Source: Taudactylus pleione
Lineage: Eukaryota; Chordata; Amphibia; Anura; Myobatrachidae
DNA length: 64,000 nucleotides
Direction: 5' to 3'
Assembly: GCA_031769625.1 (NCBI GenBank)
Contig: JAUIMM010000170.1
Coordinates: 1,617,001 to 1,681,000 of the forward strand
Every line of letters begins with the position of its first letter. Positions within the stretch are counted from its first letter, which is position 1. Positions 62,347-64,000 of this stretch are shown here, in pieces. The translations under genes and the position numbers were made by a program. Below the pieces are notes generated by a model. That model made no database searches and had not been told where the DNA came from. It worked only from the letters and a program-made list of their open reading frames with translations.

Positions 62347-62921
62347 GTAAGTGTCCTTCATCCAGTCAGCATGTCAGCAACCACAAAGCCAAGTGCAATA
62401 AAATGCTGACAGTAACATTGTAAACATGTGGAATTAGGGTTAGGCATATTAGGGATAACTTTATCCTAAAAAATCAACATCATGACTATCATCATTGACA
62501 ATGTGGACATTCTGGCAGTATCACATGATGTCACTGCCGACATGTCACCTGCTGACATTTGAAACATGTTGATATTGTGAACATGCCGACATATACCCAA
62601 GCTGTCCCTAGTAACAGGCTTGTTGCTGTGCAGGATATTATATATATTAGAGAAGTATCACACCCATCTCTGGGGTAGTGTTTCCCTGCTAAGTGCAGTT
62701 ATGTTATGTACAAATGGAGGGGACATGGTCAATGTATGTATAAAAGTCATTTATTACATGCATTTCAGTATGTATCAATACACTAGGCTACTATCCATTT
62801 TTCAAAATATTCAAAAAGGGATTATTAGAACATCATGTGATAACAGCAGCTTGCCACATAGCATACAGAATGTAAGTAGGGCTGGCCATACAGATGAGGG
62901 GTATGAATATAGTACTAAAAG

Positions 62922-63297
62922 CAGAGGCATATCTATAATGGGTGCAGGGTGTGCAGTGTACAGGGGCCACTGGGTCCTAAACCACACACCCTGCACCCCA
63001 TCCTTCAATAGTCACCTCTCCGTAGTCCCACGTTGGCGGCAGCAGTTATGTACAAATCACCGTTCCATTTTCCCACCGTTTTATGCATAAGCAGAAGGAA
63101 AATCACTGGGATAAGTGGCTGCCACACCATTTCCCTAATGATCTGCGCATGTGCAGTAGACTTTGGCACAGCGCTAGAGTATAGTAGTGCCCAGAGTCTA
63201 CTGCTGCACTCAGTATGCTGCCGGCCGCTGGGTAGAGAGGAGGGGCCCTTGGAGAGAAACTGCACATGGGCCCCCCTACTATCTTATTATGCCCCTG
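62922..63297. mobile_element. hAT MITE in intron 2 (C)
   Basis: Orthologue of 7243-7618, with ACTAAAAG / ACTAAAAT target duplications. Confidence 0.75.
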
Positions 63298-64000
63298 ACT
63301 AAAATGTTCTGGTAAGGAAGTAAAATGATAGAAAAATGCTGAGTGAGGGGAGAGGTGTGGAAGTGCCTCCCAATAGTCCTGATCAGGGCTGCCAAGAGAT
63401 CATCCAGACTTTGTGCTTGGGGGTAACTGGCCATGCCCATCAGGGGGCCTCTGATGGTGGTGGAATGTACTAAGGGCCGTGGCTGCTCCATCATATGAGT
63501 GCACCGGGCAATGGACCCCCACCAAATCATTTCCCAAGAGTGAAGGGCCAGTAACTATCTATGGCATCGGCTCTTATCTCCAGTCCTCAAGTTCCCCAAA
63601 CAGGTCACAGTTTCAGGATTTTTGACAATTGCTATCCCAGAAAAATAGATGAACTCATTGGTGCATGATTGAAGAAATCCAGAAAACATGAGCTGTGGTT
63701 AGTTCAGGACTGGAGTTGAGAACCCCTGGAATGAGGGATTATATCAGCAGATTTAGCACTATATCTGTCATGTATTATAGACTGATATTTGTCTACATTA
63801 TTGTGTAGCAGTTATACAATTGTTGTGTATATAACAAGATAGTGAATAGCTTATCTGAGTGTTATGATCACTAATGCAGCAATGTGTATAAGCCATGTCC
63901 TTGTCCTGCATTGTATTGTACTGTAAGTCACTGATTTCTTCTCTTGTGGCTCCATATAAATAAAGGATGATTATAATAATAACTGGGTCTTTCTGCCATT

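Larger units (their letters stand above)
50171..64000. repeat. Segmental duplication unit C (right end cut)
   Basis: Begins with the same TA tract and CATAATCATACACATGTGG as unit A, is split by Ngaro-2 at 50513-57542, then runs collinear with A and B to the window end, just before exon 3. Confidence 0.85.

Overview
The window looks like nuclear DNA of a vertebrate with a large, repeat-rich genome. An amphibian (frog) is the best guess. This is inferred from spliced genes with GT..AG introns, AATAAA signals, and a repeat mix of Ngaro/DIRS-type retrotransposons, L1/Tx1-like LINEs, Penelope, hAT and PIF/Harbinger-type elements and a tRNA-derived SINE. No bacterial, plasmid or phage gene is visible, and most open frames are chance or transposon-derived.

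The backbone is a tandem segmental duplication. Unit A (about 1557-25255), unit B (about 32779-48975) and unit C (from about 50171, running off the right edge) are collinear and differ by a few percent by eye. Each carries the same small + strand gene. Its five coding exons encode a protein of about 257 aa: a basic N-terminus with two cysteines, one PDZ domain split over exons 3 and 4, and a C-terminal exon with a Glu/Lys triplet-repeat tract. Copies A and B are complete and open; copy C is cut by the window end after exon 2. I do not recognise the gene by name.

Two nearly full-length Ngaro retrotransposons are present. Ngaro-1 (8563-15518) lies in sense in intron 3 of gene A. Ngaro-2 (50513-57542) lies just upstream of gene C. 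Both have split direct repeats (A1 - ORFs - B1 A2 B2) and encode a gag-like CCCH protein, RT-RNase H, a tyrosine recombinase and an SGNH hydrolase. The other units preserve the empty sites, so both ends can be read to the base, with no target-site duplication. Each element has one apparent frameshift, in a different enzyme (Ngaro-1 recombinase, Ngaro-2 RT N-terminus). A 415-bp insertion in unit B (36121-36535) looks like a third Ngaro family reduced to its repeats.

Other insertions form a datable record. A hAT-like element made of serial hairpins sits with the same 8-bp target duplication in A (15818-18593) and B (41397-43515), with its core inverted between them. Smaller hAT and PIF-type elements, a SINE, a nested LINE insertion, a hAT transposase remnant and a Penelope GIY-YIG remnant fill the remaining space. 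The A-B spacer (25256-32778) and B-C spacer (48976-50170) are almost wholly transposon debris.
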